This document shows positions 25,641 to 34,947 of a DNA stretch of 64,000 nt, one piece after another. A program made the translations under genes and the position numbers. Origin of the DNA: Mesorhizobium sp. AR07 (GTDB taxonomy: Bacteria; Pseudomonadota; Alphaproteobacteria; Rhizobiales; Rhizobiaceae); NCBI RefSeq assembly GCF_024746815.1, contig NZ_CP080526.1, forward strand, positions 295,504 to 359,503, given 5' to 3'. Under the pieces are notes generated by a model. It made no database searches, had not been told where the DNA came from, and saw nothing but the letters and a program-made list of their open reading frames with translations. Position 1 is the stretch's first letter, and every line of letters starts with the position of its first letter.

Positions 25641-26408
25641 TTAGTTTGACTTTGTTTCCCGAGCAAGGGCTTCAGCGGCCTCTTTGAGGCGATAGCTGCG
25701 TCCATCGAACTCAAGCAGATGGCAATGATGCATCAGCCGATCGAGTATCGTCGTGCTCATGGTGTTGTCTCGCAGATATGTCCCCCAGTCCTGCACGACC
25801 CGATTGGAGGTGACGATGACGCTGCGGCGCAGTTTGTAGCGCTGATGGATCAGGGTCTGCAGCCATGCGCCGGCGTCGTCGGGGATGGCGCGTGCGAGGA
25901 ACAGATCGTCGAGCACGAGGAGATCGCAGTCGATGATTGTTCGCATCCGGGCCTCGCGTTGCGCGGGGGCGTTCAGAGCGTGGCGGTGGAAGAAGTCATC
26001 GGTCTCGAGATACTGGACCTTGTGGCTGTGCAGGATCGCCTGATAGGCAATCGCCTTGGTGATGTGGGATTTCCCGGTGCCCGGTTTGCCAACCAGCATC
26101 GCGTTCTCGCCGGCGGCGACGAACGCCAAGGTGTGGAGCTGGAAGCAAGTTTGGCGCGGCAATTTGGGATTGAAGGACCAGTCGAATTCGGCGAGCGTCA
26201 GTTTTTCATCGAGCCCGGATTGCTGATATCGCCGCTCGATAAGGCGGGATTGGCGACGATCCAGTTCGTCCTGCAGGATCAGGGAGAAGGTCTCGAGGAA
26301 GGGTTGGTTTGCGCCCTGCGCCTGCAGCACGCGCGTCTGCAGCGTGTCGCGGACGCCCGACAGGCGCAGCTGTCGCAGGCAGCGTTCAATTTCGGGTATG
26401 GTCATCAT
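25641..26408 (-). CDS. istB: IstB, IS21 helper ATPase
   Basis: About 255 residues from MMTIPEIERCLRQLRLSGVR (ATGs at 26408 and 26405). AAA+ ATPase with Walker A (AMLVGKPGTGKSHITKAIAY), Walker B (CDLLVLDDLFLA) and a sensor region (SVIVTSNRVVQDWG). It assists IstA in target capture. An upstream in-frame extension to 26588 overlaps istA and is unlikely to be used. Confidence 0.9.
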   Translation of the reverse strand: MMTIPEIERCLRQLRLSGVRDTLQTRVLQAQGANQPFLETFSLILQDELDRRQSRLIERRYQQSGLDEKLTLAEFDWSFNPKLPRQTCFQLHTLAFVAAGENAMLVGKPGTGKSHITKAIAYQAILHSHKVQYLETDDFFHRHALNAPAQREARMRTIIDCDLLVLDDLFLARAIPDDAGAWLQTLIHQRYKLRRSVIVTSNRVVQDWGTYLRDNTMSTTILDRLMHHCHLLEFDGRSYRLKEAAEALARETKSN

Positions 26409-28134
26409 GGGGTTGGGTCTCCAGTTTGAGGTGAGAAGGGGTAGCGGGAGCGCTCGTGGCGGCGAAGCTGGTCGGGGTTGCGCAGGCGCCACGAGTGCGG
26501 GGTGGAGAGGCGCGGTCGTCGTCAGCCCCGGCCTGCCGGCCATTGTTGCCGGCATCGTGCCGCACAGCACGGCTGAAGAGGTCGCCATATTCCGCGGGGG
26601 CGCGGATCAGTGGATGATCCTGGGTGAGCTGCGATACCGGCTGTGGGGCTTCTTCAACCTGTTGCAGCGCTTGCTCAAACAGCCGCTCGACAGTCGCGCG
26701 TACGTGCTTGTAACGGTAGATGCGGTTGCTGATGGCATGAGCACAGGCCTGCTCGACCAGCCGTGTCGGATACTTCCGGCCAAGCCCGACAATGCCCCAC
26801 ATCGCGCGCTGTCCGGGGCGTCCCTCGGCATCGAACATGTGTTGACACAGGGCCTTGGTTTGTGGGCCGATGCGACCGGCGGTCGCCAGCAGCACGGCGG
26901 TTTGCCGTGACGGATTGAACGGCCGTTCGTTGATCGGCAGGACGACAGAACCGGGGTGCGTCATCCGGGGATGAATCCGCAGCAGCGCATGGGTGTGGCG
27001 ATCACGGATCTCGATCGTGGAAGTGTAGATGCGCACGACGACCAGACTGCCGATGGCCGCGGGCCGCGCGGCGTAATAGCTGCTGTCGACGCGTACGGTG
27101 GTGTCGTCGCAGACGGTCCGAACGACTTCAGTGAAGATGCGGAAGGGTGCGACAGGCAGCGGCCGCAGGTGCGGCTTCTCCTCCTGGAACATGGCCTCGA
27201 CCTGACGGCGCGTGCTGCCGTGGATGCGCTTGGAAGCCCAGTTCTCCTCCCAGTGCCTCAAGAACTCGTTCTGGGCTTCCAGCGTCTCGAAGCGCCGTCC
27301 GGCCAGCGCGGTCCCCTGGGTATGTTGAATCGCATTCTCGACGCTCCCCTTTCGATTGGGGTCCGCCACGCGGGCCGGATCGGCGACGACGCCGTAATGA
27401 GCCAGCATCGCACTGTAGATCGGATTGAGCTCGGGCTCGTACAGATCGGGCTTGAGGACGCCTTCCTTCAGGTTGTCGAGCACCACATAGCTGATCACCC
27501 CGCCAAAATACCGAAACGCTTCTTCGTGAAGCTGCGCCCAGACTTGCTGGCTGGATTGCCAGACCACCCGCCGGAAGCTGCGCCGCGAATAGCGCAGCGT
27601 CATCACGAACAGGCGGGGACGACGGTACCGGCCGCTCTTGGGATCGATCGTCAGCGCGCCCTCGCCATAGTCGACCTGAGCCTCCTCGCCGGGGAGGAAC
27701 TCAAGACGATCAAACTGCTTGGGATCGCTTTGTCGCAACGTGCGCACAAACCGCTTGACGCTTTGATAGCTGGACGGAAAGCCAAACTGATCGACCAGGT
27801 CCTGGTAAATCGCCTGTGCATTTCGCTTCAGGCGGACCTGTTCTTCGATCCACGCCCGATGCACTTCGCAGGCCGAGCGGGCCAGGCTGCTGGTGACCGT
27901 CGCTCCCGACACCCCAGAAGCCGGTGGTCGGGGTGGAGGAATTTGGTCCTCCGCGCTTGCCGAGCCGGTGGTCACTTCCCCGGGGGAATTTGCCTCCGTA
28001 GCAGCCCGTTGCGCTCGGTAACGCCGTATCGTCTTGCGATCGACACCCGTCAGCCTTTGAATCTCGCGCTGGCTGGTGTTGCGATCAAGTAATGTCAGTA
28101 CGGTGCTTTGCAGATGTGCCTTCAAGACGTACAA
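26386..28134 (-). CDS. istA: IstA, IS21-family transposase
   Basis: 582 residues. N-terminal helix-turn-helix (QREIQRLTGVDRKTIRRYRA). The DDE core has the first Asp in GEEAQVDYGEGALTI and the second in SYVVLDNLKEGVL, with Glu in NRKGSVENAIQHTQG. C-terminal beta domain (VDSSYYAARPAAIGSLVVVR). It overlaps istB by a few codons. Appears intact. Confidence 0.92.
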   Translation of the reverse strand: MYVLKAHLQSTVLTLLDRNTSQREIQRLTGVDRKTIRRYRAQRAATEANSPGEVTTGSASAEDQIPPPRPPASGVSGATVTSSLARSACEVHRAWIEEQVRLKRNAQAIYQDLVDQFGFPSSYQSVKRFVRTLRQSDPKQFDRLEFLPGEEAQVDYGEGALTIDPKSGRYRRPRLFVMTLRYSRRSFRRVVWQSSQQVWAQLHEEAFRYFGGVISYVVLDNLKEGVLKPDLYEPELNPIYSAMLAHYGVVADPARVADPNRKGSVENAIQHTQGTALAGRRFETLEAQNEFLRHWEENWASKRIHGSTRRQVEAMFQEEKPHLRPLPVAPFRIFTEVVRTVCDDTTVRVDSSYYAARPAAIGSLVVVRIYTSTIEIRDRHTHALLRIHPRMTHPGSVVLPINERPFNPSRQTAVLLATAGRIGPQTKALCQHMFDAEGRPGQRAMWGIVGLGRKYPTRLVEQACAHAISNRIYRYKHVRATVERLFEQALQQVEEAPQPVSQLTQDHPLIRAPAEYGDLFSRAVRHDAGNNGRQAGADDDRASPPRTRGACATPTSFAATSAPATPSHLKLETQPHDDHTRN

Positions 28135-28283
28135 CTCCCGGTCCCCTCGCTGTATGAAAGGGGATGAAAATAAACGTCCTGCCTTACCGGCTACCGCTGT
28201 TCAGTAGCGCTGCCGGTGACCATCAGGTGGGGGAGTTTCAAGTGACCATACCCGGGGGATTTTGACCGACCCACGGGGGGCCA

Positions 28284-28643
28284 GCCATTGGCAATGCGAC
28301 GCGAAGAGTCTGTTCTTTCGGATGGCGCGCTCGACGATGTTGGAGTCGATTTCGATCCGGCCGTCGGTGAGGAAGCACTCGAGCGCGGCACGCCGGCCGA
28401 GCGCATAGCGGATCGCCTCAGCGGGCTTCGATTTTCCCGACAGCTTCGGCGCTCCTTTTCCCACAACGCAAAGAGAGCGGCAACGACGGCGGCGGATTTC
28501 TCCTGACGCGCAGCTATCCGAACCGCCGGGTCCTGGCCGCGCACGACCTCCTCGGCGGTCCACAGCGGGGCCATCTGCGCCACCGTCTGCGAGGCGATAA
28601 CGGAGGAACCTGCGGCATGGAGTTCGTAGAACTTGCGCCGCAC
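28284..28643 (-). pseudogene. IS66 TnpC remnant, interrupted by the IS21
   Basis: Minus reads RRKFYELHAAGSSVIASQTV, APLWTAEEVVRGQDPAVRIA, ALFALWEKE, then after a frameshift PKLSGKSKPAEAIRYALGRR and IEIDSNIVERAIRKNRLFAS. This is the C-terminal DDE part of an IS66 transposase. Its last residues (DALMPWNYQR) lie beyond the IS21 at about 25520-25556. Confidence 0.7.
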
Positions 28644-28689
28644 GTGAGCCTTATGTGGAGCTCCACATAATGCAGAGCGTTTTTAGCTT

Positions 28690-29140
28690 GGCGTCGCGCT
28701 GAAAGGCGGGTGGCGAGAGTGCGCTGGGGTAGATCGCGGCGCTGAGCTAAAAACGTGTTGGACTAAGCCGCCGGCACGGGTGGCCGCTATGGTTTTCAAT
28801 TGGGGCCGCACCCATAGCAGGCATCGCGTGGCGGTGCGGATGCGGTCGCGGACGCGGCGATTGAAGGCGTGCCGTGCGCCGAAAGCGGCACGGATATCGG
28901 TTCGGCAAAGCGAGGACCGGCGTCGCGGCCTGCCGACAAAGGCAGCCGGGGATGACGGCGCACACCTGCGCGGGACCGGCTCAGTTTGGCTCCGAGCCCG
29001 CCGGCGCGATGCTGATGACAAGGAAGGCGGCGCCCCTGCTTCATGACGTGTCCTGGTATGGCGGGCGTCCGGTTGACGCCGTCGAATGTCTCGATGATGA
29101 TCATCTGCCCGCGATGGCACGCCGGGCATTGCCTGGCCGC
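28690..29140 (-). pseudogene. IS91-family transposase C-terminal remnant (tentative)
   Basis: ARQCPACHRGQMIIIETFDG (about 29130-29070) resembles the C-terminal zinc-finger segment of IS91/ISCR transposases in rhizobia. Frames break repeatedly afterwards. It lies beside the tyrosine recombinase remnant that commonly accompanies IS91 transposases, which supports the call. Confidence 0.4.
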
Positions 29141-29700
29141 CGCAGCTTCCAATAGTCGCGCAGGATCTCCAAATGCTTAGGCGACAGCATCACGTAGCGG
29201 TCCTTCTGGCCTTTGCCCTGCTCGACGCGGATGACCATTCTCTGGCAGTCGATGCCCGTGGGCTTCAGCTGCACCGCTTCCGAGATGCGCAAGCCGGCGG
29301 CATAGCAGGGTCAGGATGGCGTGGTGTTTGACATCGAGGACGCAACCGAGGAACCGCTGAACTTCCTCGGGACTGAGGACGACCGGCAGCCTCTGCGGCT
29401 TCTTGGGAAGCGGCAGGACCTCTTCAGGCGCCCAGTCCCTTTCGAGCGTCACATTGTAGAGAAAGCGCAGCGCCGCAATGGCGGTGTGAATCGAGCCGGG
29501 CGACAGCTTCTTCTCATTGGCCAGATAGACCTGATATCCTCTCGCCCGAGCAAGTCCGGCGACTTGCCGAAGTGGCGGGCGAACAGCGACACCTGTTGCA
29601 GATACGACAGCTGGGTGTTGAGCGCGAAGTTGCGCACCTGCATGTCCTAGCTCATGCGCTGGCGAAGTTGGGTCATGACAAACTCCTCCTTTGTCCGATG
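29101..29700 (-). pseudogene. Tyrosine recombinase (IS91-associated integrase), inactivated
   Basis: From about 29678 minus reads MTQLRQRMS, a TAG stop, then DMQVRNFALNTQLSYLQQVS. After frameshifts come YQVYLANEKKLSPGSIHTAI, AALRFLYNVTLERDWAPEEV, and then GLRISEAVQLKPTGIDCQRM with VIRVEQGKGQKDRYVMLSPK. It has the SAM-like core-binding domain and the start of the catalytic domain (Arg in LRISE, Lys in GKGQKDR). The C-terminal His/Tyr boxes are missing. Confidence 0.7.
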
Positions 29701-29939
29701 GAATGGGCTGCAAGCAGCCACTCCATGCTGACGCAGTCGGAGCTTGTTGTGGACACATGACCAGCGCCACAGACGACGCGATCAAAACCACGCCGGCGGC
29801 ACGCCCTCGTTGCCGCTCCGCAATCGCGGAGCAAGTCGCATTATCCAAAGCGTAGTTTTATCTGGAGTTGTGTGACCGGGAGGTCGGATACCAGCGGAAA
29901 AAGCGATGGCGTTTGTCGACATAAAATCAAAGCGATTGG

Positions 29940-30086
29940 AGGAAGGTTAGGGACGATCCCGCGATCGAGCAGCATTTCCTCGACATCGCGCAGGCTCAGA
30001 TTGAAGCGGAAGTAGAGCCAGACAGCACGGGCCACGATTTCGATCGGATAGCGGTGGTTCATGTAGGTCGGTGCACTCACGGTCAT
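29940..30086 (-). mobile_element. IS6-family transposase N-terminal fragment
   Basis: Begins at ATG 30086: MTVSAPTYMNHRYPIEIVAR, AVWLYFRFNLSLRDVEEMLL, DRGI, then diverges. It corresponds to the first 50 residues of IS6-type transposases (compare the copy at 15120). The catalytic part is absent. Confidence 0.75.
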
Positions 30087-30300
30087 GGGCGCGCTGCTAC
30101 CTCAATATCCTTACCGCTCAATCAATGTGACAGCGCCGCCATCAGTTTGTCCGGTATCGAAATGGTCGACATGATGTGCAACCGACAGGCGAGCTACGCC
30201 TTCAATCCGAACCCGTCCTTGGCCGAGCAGGTCGAAATCCTCGCCGCCTGACCCCAGCCCACCTAATCCCAAATCAACCGTTGCAACAGGGCCGATCACT

Positions 30301-30316
30301 GTGTCCTGAATCTAAC
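30301..30316 (+). promoter_or_regulatory. NifA upstream activator site (TGT-N10-ACA)
   Basis: TGTCCTGAATCTAACA matches the NifA consensus exactly and lies 109 bases before the sigma54-type promoter at 30426. The surrounding 30087-30486 region holds no gene I can support. Confidence 0.6.
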
Positions 30317-30425
30317 ATTGGCTCCACAATCCTTGTGCTTTGCAGGGAGCTTTTGGCTCTCACCGCTTTGGACGGCTTGAGGAAAACGGTTGTAAATCAG
30401 CTATCTAGCTGGACGTGTTCTCAGT

Positions 30426-30441
30426 CGGCACGTCCCTTGCG
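30426..30441 (+). promoter_or_regulatory. Sigma54 (-24/-12) promoter of the monooxygenase gene
   Basis: CGGCACGTCCCTTGCG matches GGCACG-N4-TTGC at all core positions; only the outer T and W differ from TGGCACG-N4-TTGCW. It is 46 bases upstream of the monooxygenase ATG. Confidence 0.65.
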
Positions 30442-30486
30442 TGGAGAACAGCATATACATCAAATGCCAAATTGAGGGGGCCCAGA

Positions 30487-31779
30487 ATGTCGCGTCAAAT
30501 GAAGTTTGTAGCGTTTCTCATGGCGGGGCCAACTTGCCATCATCATGCGATGTGGCGCCATCCGCAAACAGAGAATAGGTTTCTCGACCCCGCGTTCTGG
30601 GAAGCGCTGGGGAGAACGCTCGAGGCCGGGAGATTTGACGGACTATTCTTCGCGGATGCTCTCTGTTTCTATAACGAAACCACTATGGCGCGAGGCGGGC
30701 AGATGTCGCTGCTTGATCCTGTCCCGCTAGTGGCGATGATGGCGCGGGCGACGTCGCGCATCGGACTCGGTGTGACATTATCGACGACTTTCCAAGAACC
30801 CTATGCGATAGCCCGAGTGCTTTCCTCGCTTGATGTGCTAAGTGGCGGCCGCATCGCCTGGAACATTGTGACTTCCCTAACCGACCTGGATGCGCAGATC
30901 TTTGGCGAGGAGGCGCTCCTGCCGCGCAGTGAACGTTACGACCGCGCCGAGGAGGTCCTGAAAGTGTGCCTCGACTTGTGGACGGGGTGGGCGGACGGCG
31001 CGCTCGTCCTTGACAAGGAGAGCGGCGACTTCATTGATGAGGCGAAGATGCGCCGCACCGAGATCGCCGGGAAATACGTCGGAGCAAGGGGCGTATTCAC
31101 CGTCCCACCGAGCCCTCAGCGACACCCGGTCATCATGCAGGCCGGATCGTCACCGCGCGGCCGCGATTTTGCCGCCAGCCACGCCGAGCTTGTCTTTACG
31201 CTTCAGCACTCGTTGCCGGACATGCAGGAATTTTATGCCGAGATGAAGGATCGCGTCGGCAGGGCGGGGCGGAATCCGGACGATTGCGCCATCCTTGTCT
31301 CAGTGGACCCGATCGTCGGCGAAACGGACTCGCTTGCCCGCGAAAAGCAGGCTTACATCAATGACTTGGTCGACCCTCACGTCGGGATCCCCTTCATGTC
31401 TGCCCACACTGGGCTCGATCTGTCGCAGTATCCGGTAGACAAGCCAATCATCGACATCCCGGCAGAAACCGGCTCTCGCGGTTCCTTCGATATCATCCTT
31501 CAAGGCACCAGGGCCAATAATCTCACGCTCGGCGAAGCGGCCAAGCATTTTGCCATAAGCGAACTCTGCCCTCAAGTTGTGGGCACGCCCGAGACCGTGG
31601 CCGACCAGCTTCAGGATTTCTTCGAAAATAAGGGCTGTGATGGCTTCATCGTGACGCCCACCGAAATGCCAGGCTCATTCGAGGCCTTCACACGATCAGT
31701 CGTCCCGATTCTCCAGAAGCGCGGTCTATTCCGCAAGGAGTATCCGGGCTCGACTCTGAGGGAAACGATCAGAGCGTAA
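30487..31779 (+). CDS. LLM-class flavin-dependent monooxygenase (NtaA/SnaA/DszA type)
   Basis: 430 residues from ATG 30487, with GAGGGGG about ten bases upstream. The bacterial luciferase-like TIM barrel is clear: QMKFVAFLMAGPTCHHHAMW, GRFDGLFFADALCFY, TSRIGLGVTLSTTFQEPYAI, SGGRIAWNIVTS, then HPVIMQAGSSPRGRDFAASH and the C-terminal FFENKGCDGFIVTPTEMPGS. The NtaA/SnaA/DszA group uses FMNH2 from a separate reductase to hydroxylate or cleave chelators, sulfonates or sulfur heterocycles. No reductase gene is nearby. The promoter suggests NifA/sigma54 control. Substrate unknown. Confidence 0.88.
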   Translation: MSRQMKFVAFLMAGPTCHHHAMWRHPQTENRFLDPAFWEALGRTLEAGRFDGLFFADALCFYNETTMARGGQMSLLDPVPLVAMMARATSRIGLGVTLSTTFQEPYAIARVLSSLDVLSGGRIAWNIVTSLTDLDAQIFGEEALLPRSERYDRAEEVLKVCLDLWTGWADGALVLDKESGDFIDEAKMRRTEIAGKYVGARGVFTVPPSPQRHPVIMQAGSSPRGRDFAASHAELVFTLQHSLPDMQEFYAEMKDRVGRAGRNPDDCAILVSVDPIVGETDSLAREKQAYINDLVDPHVGIPFMSAHTGLDLSQYPVDKPIIDIPAETGSRGSFDIILQGTRANNLTLGEAAKHFAISELCPQVVGTPETVADQLQDFFENKGCDGFIVTPTEMPGSFEAFTRSVVPILQKRGLFRKEYPGSTLRETIRA

Positions 31780-32072
31780 GCGATCCGGCATTTTGCTTTC
31801 GCCTCCAAGCAAGGATCGCAGATGAGTTCGAATACCCTTTCGCATCTCCGCTTGTTGCAGCCACTCTTCTTGCCGCGCGAGGCCCCCGGTTCGAACCCAA
31901 GTCCCTCAACCAACTCAGAACATCTCTAATTTAATTGCCGGCTCCTTGGAAGCTCCAAAAGCGGTTGCCGCTGACCTCGACACATTGGCGATGCGGAGGG
32001 CCTAGACCTAGGAGTGGACGACGAGTGAGACGTTCTCAGCCAGAAAGATTGCGCTTGCGCGAAGGAGACAAT

Positions 32073-34778
32073 ATGCAGCACATACTAAAGCGCATTGCCG
32101 CCAAGATAAAGCAAGCCGATGTTAATCGGCCGTCTTCCGGAAGATCCTGTATTGAACATACGGTTGATCCTGACATTTATGGCGAGATAGTTCCGCGTCT
32201 TCCAGAAGACGACGTCTATGACGACATCTATCGATTTATCGGCCACCCTGATGCAATGTTTCCAGACGGGGGCGGTCTAACAGAAAAGATCACCAAAAGA
32301 CAAAAACCGGAGGATCGCCTGCTCTGGAGCAACATGCGTGACACCGACCATAACGCGCAGATAACGGCGAAGGATATTCCGAAGGTCCTAGACGAATTTG
32401 GAGACTCCCTAAAGGTACTCTCACTTGACTGTTTCGATACGTTGCTATGGCGCAAGACAGCGACACCCAGAGACGTTTTTGCCGTGCTGGCCAATACTCC
32501 AATCGCGCGAAGGTTAGGGGTAACTCCTCACCAACGAATTAGCGCTGCGGCGCGTGCCCGTCGAGCGAAGCCTTTAGAGAACGGATCCAGGGAAATCGAT
32601 ATCGGTGACATCTATCGGTCTTTTACATCGCTCTCCAGTGAGGAACGGGAGCTATTGGCTGAGGCAGAAATCCGGACCGAAATGAGTGTTTGCTTTGCAT
32701 TCTCGCCGTACGTAGAACTGATCAGACTGGCGCACACCCGTGGTATCAAAATTATCGTCGTGAGCGATACGTATTTGCGCGAAGACGAGTTAAGGCGCCT
32801 CTTGGCCCGGCATTTGCCTGAAGACGTTATGCAGTCAATCAGCAAGGTTTACTGCTCCGTCGATTATGGGACGTCCAAGAGCGATTCCCTTTTTCAGATT
32901 GTAATCAAAGAGTGTGGGGTGCCTGCATCGCAACTACTTCACATCGGAGACAATGATGTAGCCGATGCGCAAGCGCCGCGGAAATTCGGCGTACGAGCGC
33001 TGCATTTCTTGCCGTTTGATCGTGAGGTCGCAGATTTCTTGCGCCTACAGCACGCAGCATCCTCGTTGATTGTACTCGAACAGGCAGCACCGGAGGCAGT
33101 GATTCTGCCATGCTATAGTCCGTTTCGCCCGGTTTTTTCTGCAGCAAACCTGCGTCCGCACACGCCTGAGACATTGATAGGATACATGTCGTTTGGTCCG
33201 GCGCTATACGCCTATGCCCGTTTTCTTATGGACGAGGTGGAGGTGCTCCAACAACAGGGCAAGCGAGTAAAAGTCTTCTTTCTGTTGCGTGACGCTTATC
33301 TTCTTTCAGCCGCGTGCGAAGCCTACGCGCGCAAGCCCGTGGGCAAGCTGGTACGAATCCGCAAATTCCATGCCATTGCCGCCTCTCTCAAAACCCGCGC
33401 CGATATCGATTATTACATCAGCGGGATCGAGCCCGAATGCGACACTCTTCATGCCATTGCAAAACAGCTTTTGCTTCCGCCTGAAGTGACGGAATTGCTA
33501 ATACGAGCCGCCCATCAATCTGGAGATCCAAAAACGGCGTTCCATCAGTTGCTGCACGACGAGGATGTGGTTGAGTTGATCCTCAAGAACTCTTTTGCTT
33601 TGCGCGCCCGTCTGATGCGCTATATATCGAAGGAATTGGAGGTGGAGGAGGGAGATACCATTGTATTTGCAGATATAGGATTTAACGGCAGAACGCAGGA
33701 ATATCTGGCTCGCGCGTTCAAAGAAGACTTGAATATTGACATACTTGGGAGATATGTGTTCTCCTCCGACGAATCTTACCGTGCGGCGAACAGCAAAGCG
33801 CTTATTACGTCAACCTGGGATAATTCGACGGTATTTGAGCAATGCTGTACTGTAAAAGAAGGAGCGGTAATTGACTATGAGTTTGACGGCGAGCCAGTTA
33901 TTGCGGACATCAATCTTAGTGACAAGCAATATGAGAAGGTTGCCAATGTTCAAGGTGAGTGCTTGCGGTTCATCGATGACGCGAGGACGTTTTTTACCAA
34001 ATCTGGTATGACGCATGAGTATTCTATTCTGCAGCGGGCCGCCCACGCAGCTTTATTCCGGAATGCCTACATGCCTGTTGAAGCGGAGTTGGAATATTTC
34101 AAGGACTTCCAGCACGACAAGTTTATGGGACCAGATCGCAAGAAGACGATCTATCATCTAGAAAGTGCTTGGAAGAATGTGACGCGCCTGCCCTCACCCT
34201 ATCGGCTGGGCGCATATGAAACGCGCGGCTTGGGGCTTGACTTCACATTCAGCGGTCTGGTGCAAAGAAGATTTCAACTTGATCTGGGCCCAGACGATAT
34301 GAATGTGCGGTTTTCACCTCTGAAAGTCTCGATAGGGAGCATACATGAGTCCAAAGTCCTCTTGCTTCGAGCACGCCATCTGCATGAAGGATATTTCTCC
34401 ATTTTGCTGCCATATGTATGCGGCACCGGCGTGAAAATGCTCTTTGGAGAGCACTACGAGTGGTTGCAAATCGCAGATATCCAACTTTTGAATAATGCAA
34501 GAAGCGTGTGTAGGAATGTATCGAGTTCTCTCGAGCTGGAAGAAATCAACCGAGAGGGAGAGATCTACCAGTGCCTGTCACAGGCAAGTGTCGCGACAAT
34601 ACGTCCCATTGATTTGCAACAGTTCAAAACGCCTCATTACTATCATGTGATCTTTCGCCCATTGGTTTCGAGGGCATCTGAATCCGCCGCGGAGGCCAAG
34701 CGCGTCGCAATAGGGGAGGAAGAGTCATGCCGACCGCGCAACGGTGATTCACTGGCTCCGAAGGGATTCGGAGGATAG
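32073..34778 (+). CDS. Large HAD-superfamily protein (COG5610-type)
   Basis: 901 residues from ATG 32073 (MQHILKRIAAKIKQADVNRP), chosen because GAAGGAG precedes it; an in-frame extension upstream has no ribosome site. Residues about 112-330 form a HAD phosphatase-like domain: VLSLDCFDTLLWR (Asp119 and Asp122), IIVVSDTYLRED (motif II), and LHIGDNDVADAQAPRKFGVR (motif IV). The C-terminal ~570 residues match no domain I can name, though FADIGFNGRTQEYLARAFKE is well formed. Such proteins occur in polysaccharide or capsule loci. Base composition is lower in GC than most neighbours, suggesting separate acquisition. Activity unproven. Confidence 0.75.
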   Translation: MQHILKRIAAKIKQADVNRPSSGRSCIEHTVDPDIYGEIVPRLPEDDVYDDIYRFIGHPDAMFPDGGGLTEKITKRQKPEDRLLWSNMRDTDHNAQITAKDIPKVLDEFGDSLKVLSLDCFDTLLWRKTATPRDVFAVLANTPIARRLGVTPHQRISAAARARRAKPLENGSREIDIGDIYRSFTSLSSEERELLAEAEIRTEMSVCFAFSPYVELIRLAHTRGIKIIVVSDTYLREDELRRLLARHLPEDVMQSISKVYCSVDYGTSKSDSLFQIVIKECGVPASQLLHIGDNDVADAQAPRKFGVRALHFLPFDREVADFLRLQHAASSLIVLEQAAPEAVILPCYSPFRPVFSAANLRPHTPETLIGYMSFGPALYAYARFLMDEVEVLQQQGKRVKVFFLLRDAYLLSAACEAYARKPVGKLVRIRKFHAIAASLKTRADIDYYISGIEPECDTLHAIAKQLLLPPEVTELLIRAAHQSGDPKTAFHQLLHDEDVVELILKNSFALRARLMRYISKELEVEEGDTIVFADIGFNGRTQEYLARAFKEDLNIDILGRYVFSSDESYRAANSKALITSTWDNSTVFEQCCTVKEGAVIDYEFDGEPVIADINLSDKQYEKVANVQGECLRFIDDARTFFTKSGMTHEYSILQRAAHAALFRNAYMPVEAELEYFKDFQHDKFMGPDRKKTIYHLESAWKNVTRLPSPYRLGAYETRGLGLDFTFSGLVQRRFQLDLGPDDMNVRFSPLKVSIGSIHESKVLLLRARHLHEGYFSILLPYVCGTGVKMLFGEHYEWLQIADIQLLNNARSVCRNVSSSLELEEINREGEIYQCLSQASVATIRPIDLQQFKTPHYYHVIFRPLVSRASESAAEAKRVAIGEEESCRPRNGDSLAPKGFGG

Positions 34779-34947
34779 CGAGTGCGCCGGCGGCGACGAT
34801 TGAACTGGCGGACTGTTCAGATCCTATGAGGAGTGGATAGCGACCGGCGCCGGCATCGAGGCTGGAATCTCGTGCCCCAGACGTATGTTACCTGGCGCGG
34901 TCTCGACCGCTTCAAGGCCTACGTCTGTTTCAAAGTAATTTTGGATT
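34779..34947. other. Intergenic segment before the first MocR gene
   Basis: No sigma54 motif or clear operator is recognised. On minus, a frame within 34824-35027 (ending GNIRLGHEIPASMPAPVAIH) has no family that I know and largely overlaps the regulator start, so it is not called. Confidence 0.3.

Larger units (their letters stand above)
25557..28283 (-). mobile_element. IS21-family element, complete
   Basis: The ends are TGGCCCCCCGCGGGTCA at 25557 and, on minus from 28283, TGGCCCCCCGTGGGTCG, i.e. 5'-TG...CA-3' termini with further internal repeats (a GGTCA/GGTCG motif plus AAAATCCCCC), as IS21 elements have. It contains istA and istB on minus. It interrupts an IS66 transposase remnant. No clear matching target duplication is seen. 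Confidence 0.85.

Noticed and set aside
26956..28092. A 378-residue plus frame opposite istA
   Set aside because: Shadow of the intact IstA transposase.
30320..30345. A TTGGCTCC...TTGTGC sequence as a sigma54 promoter
   Set aside because: The spacing between the GG and GC elements is wrong; the element at 30426 fits better.
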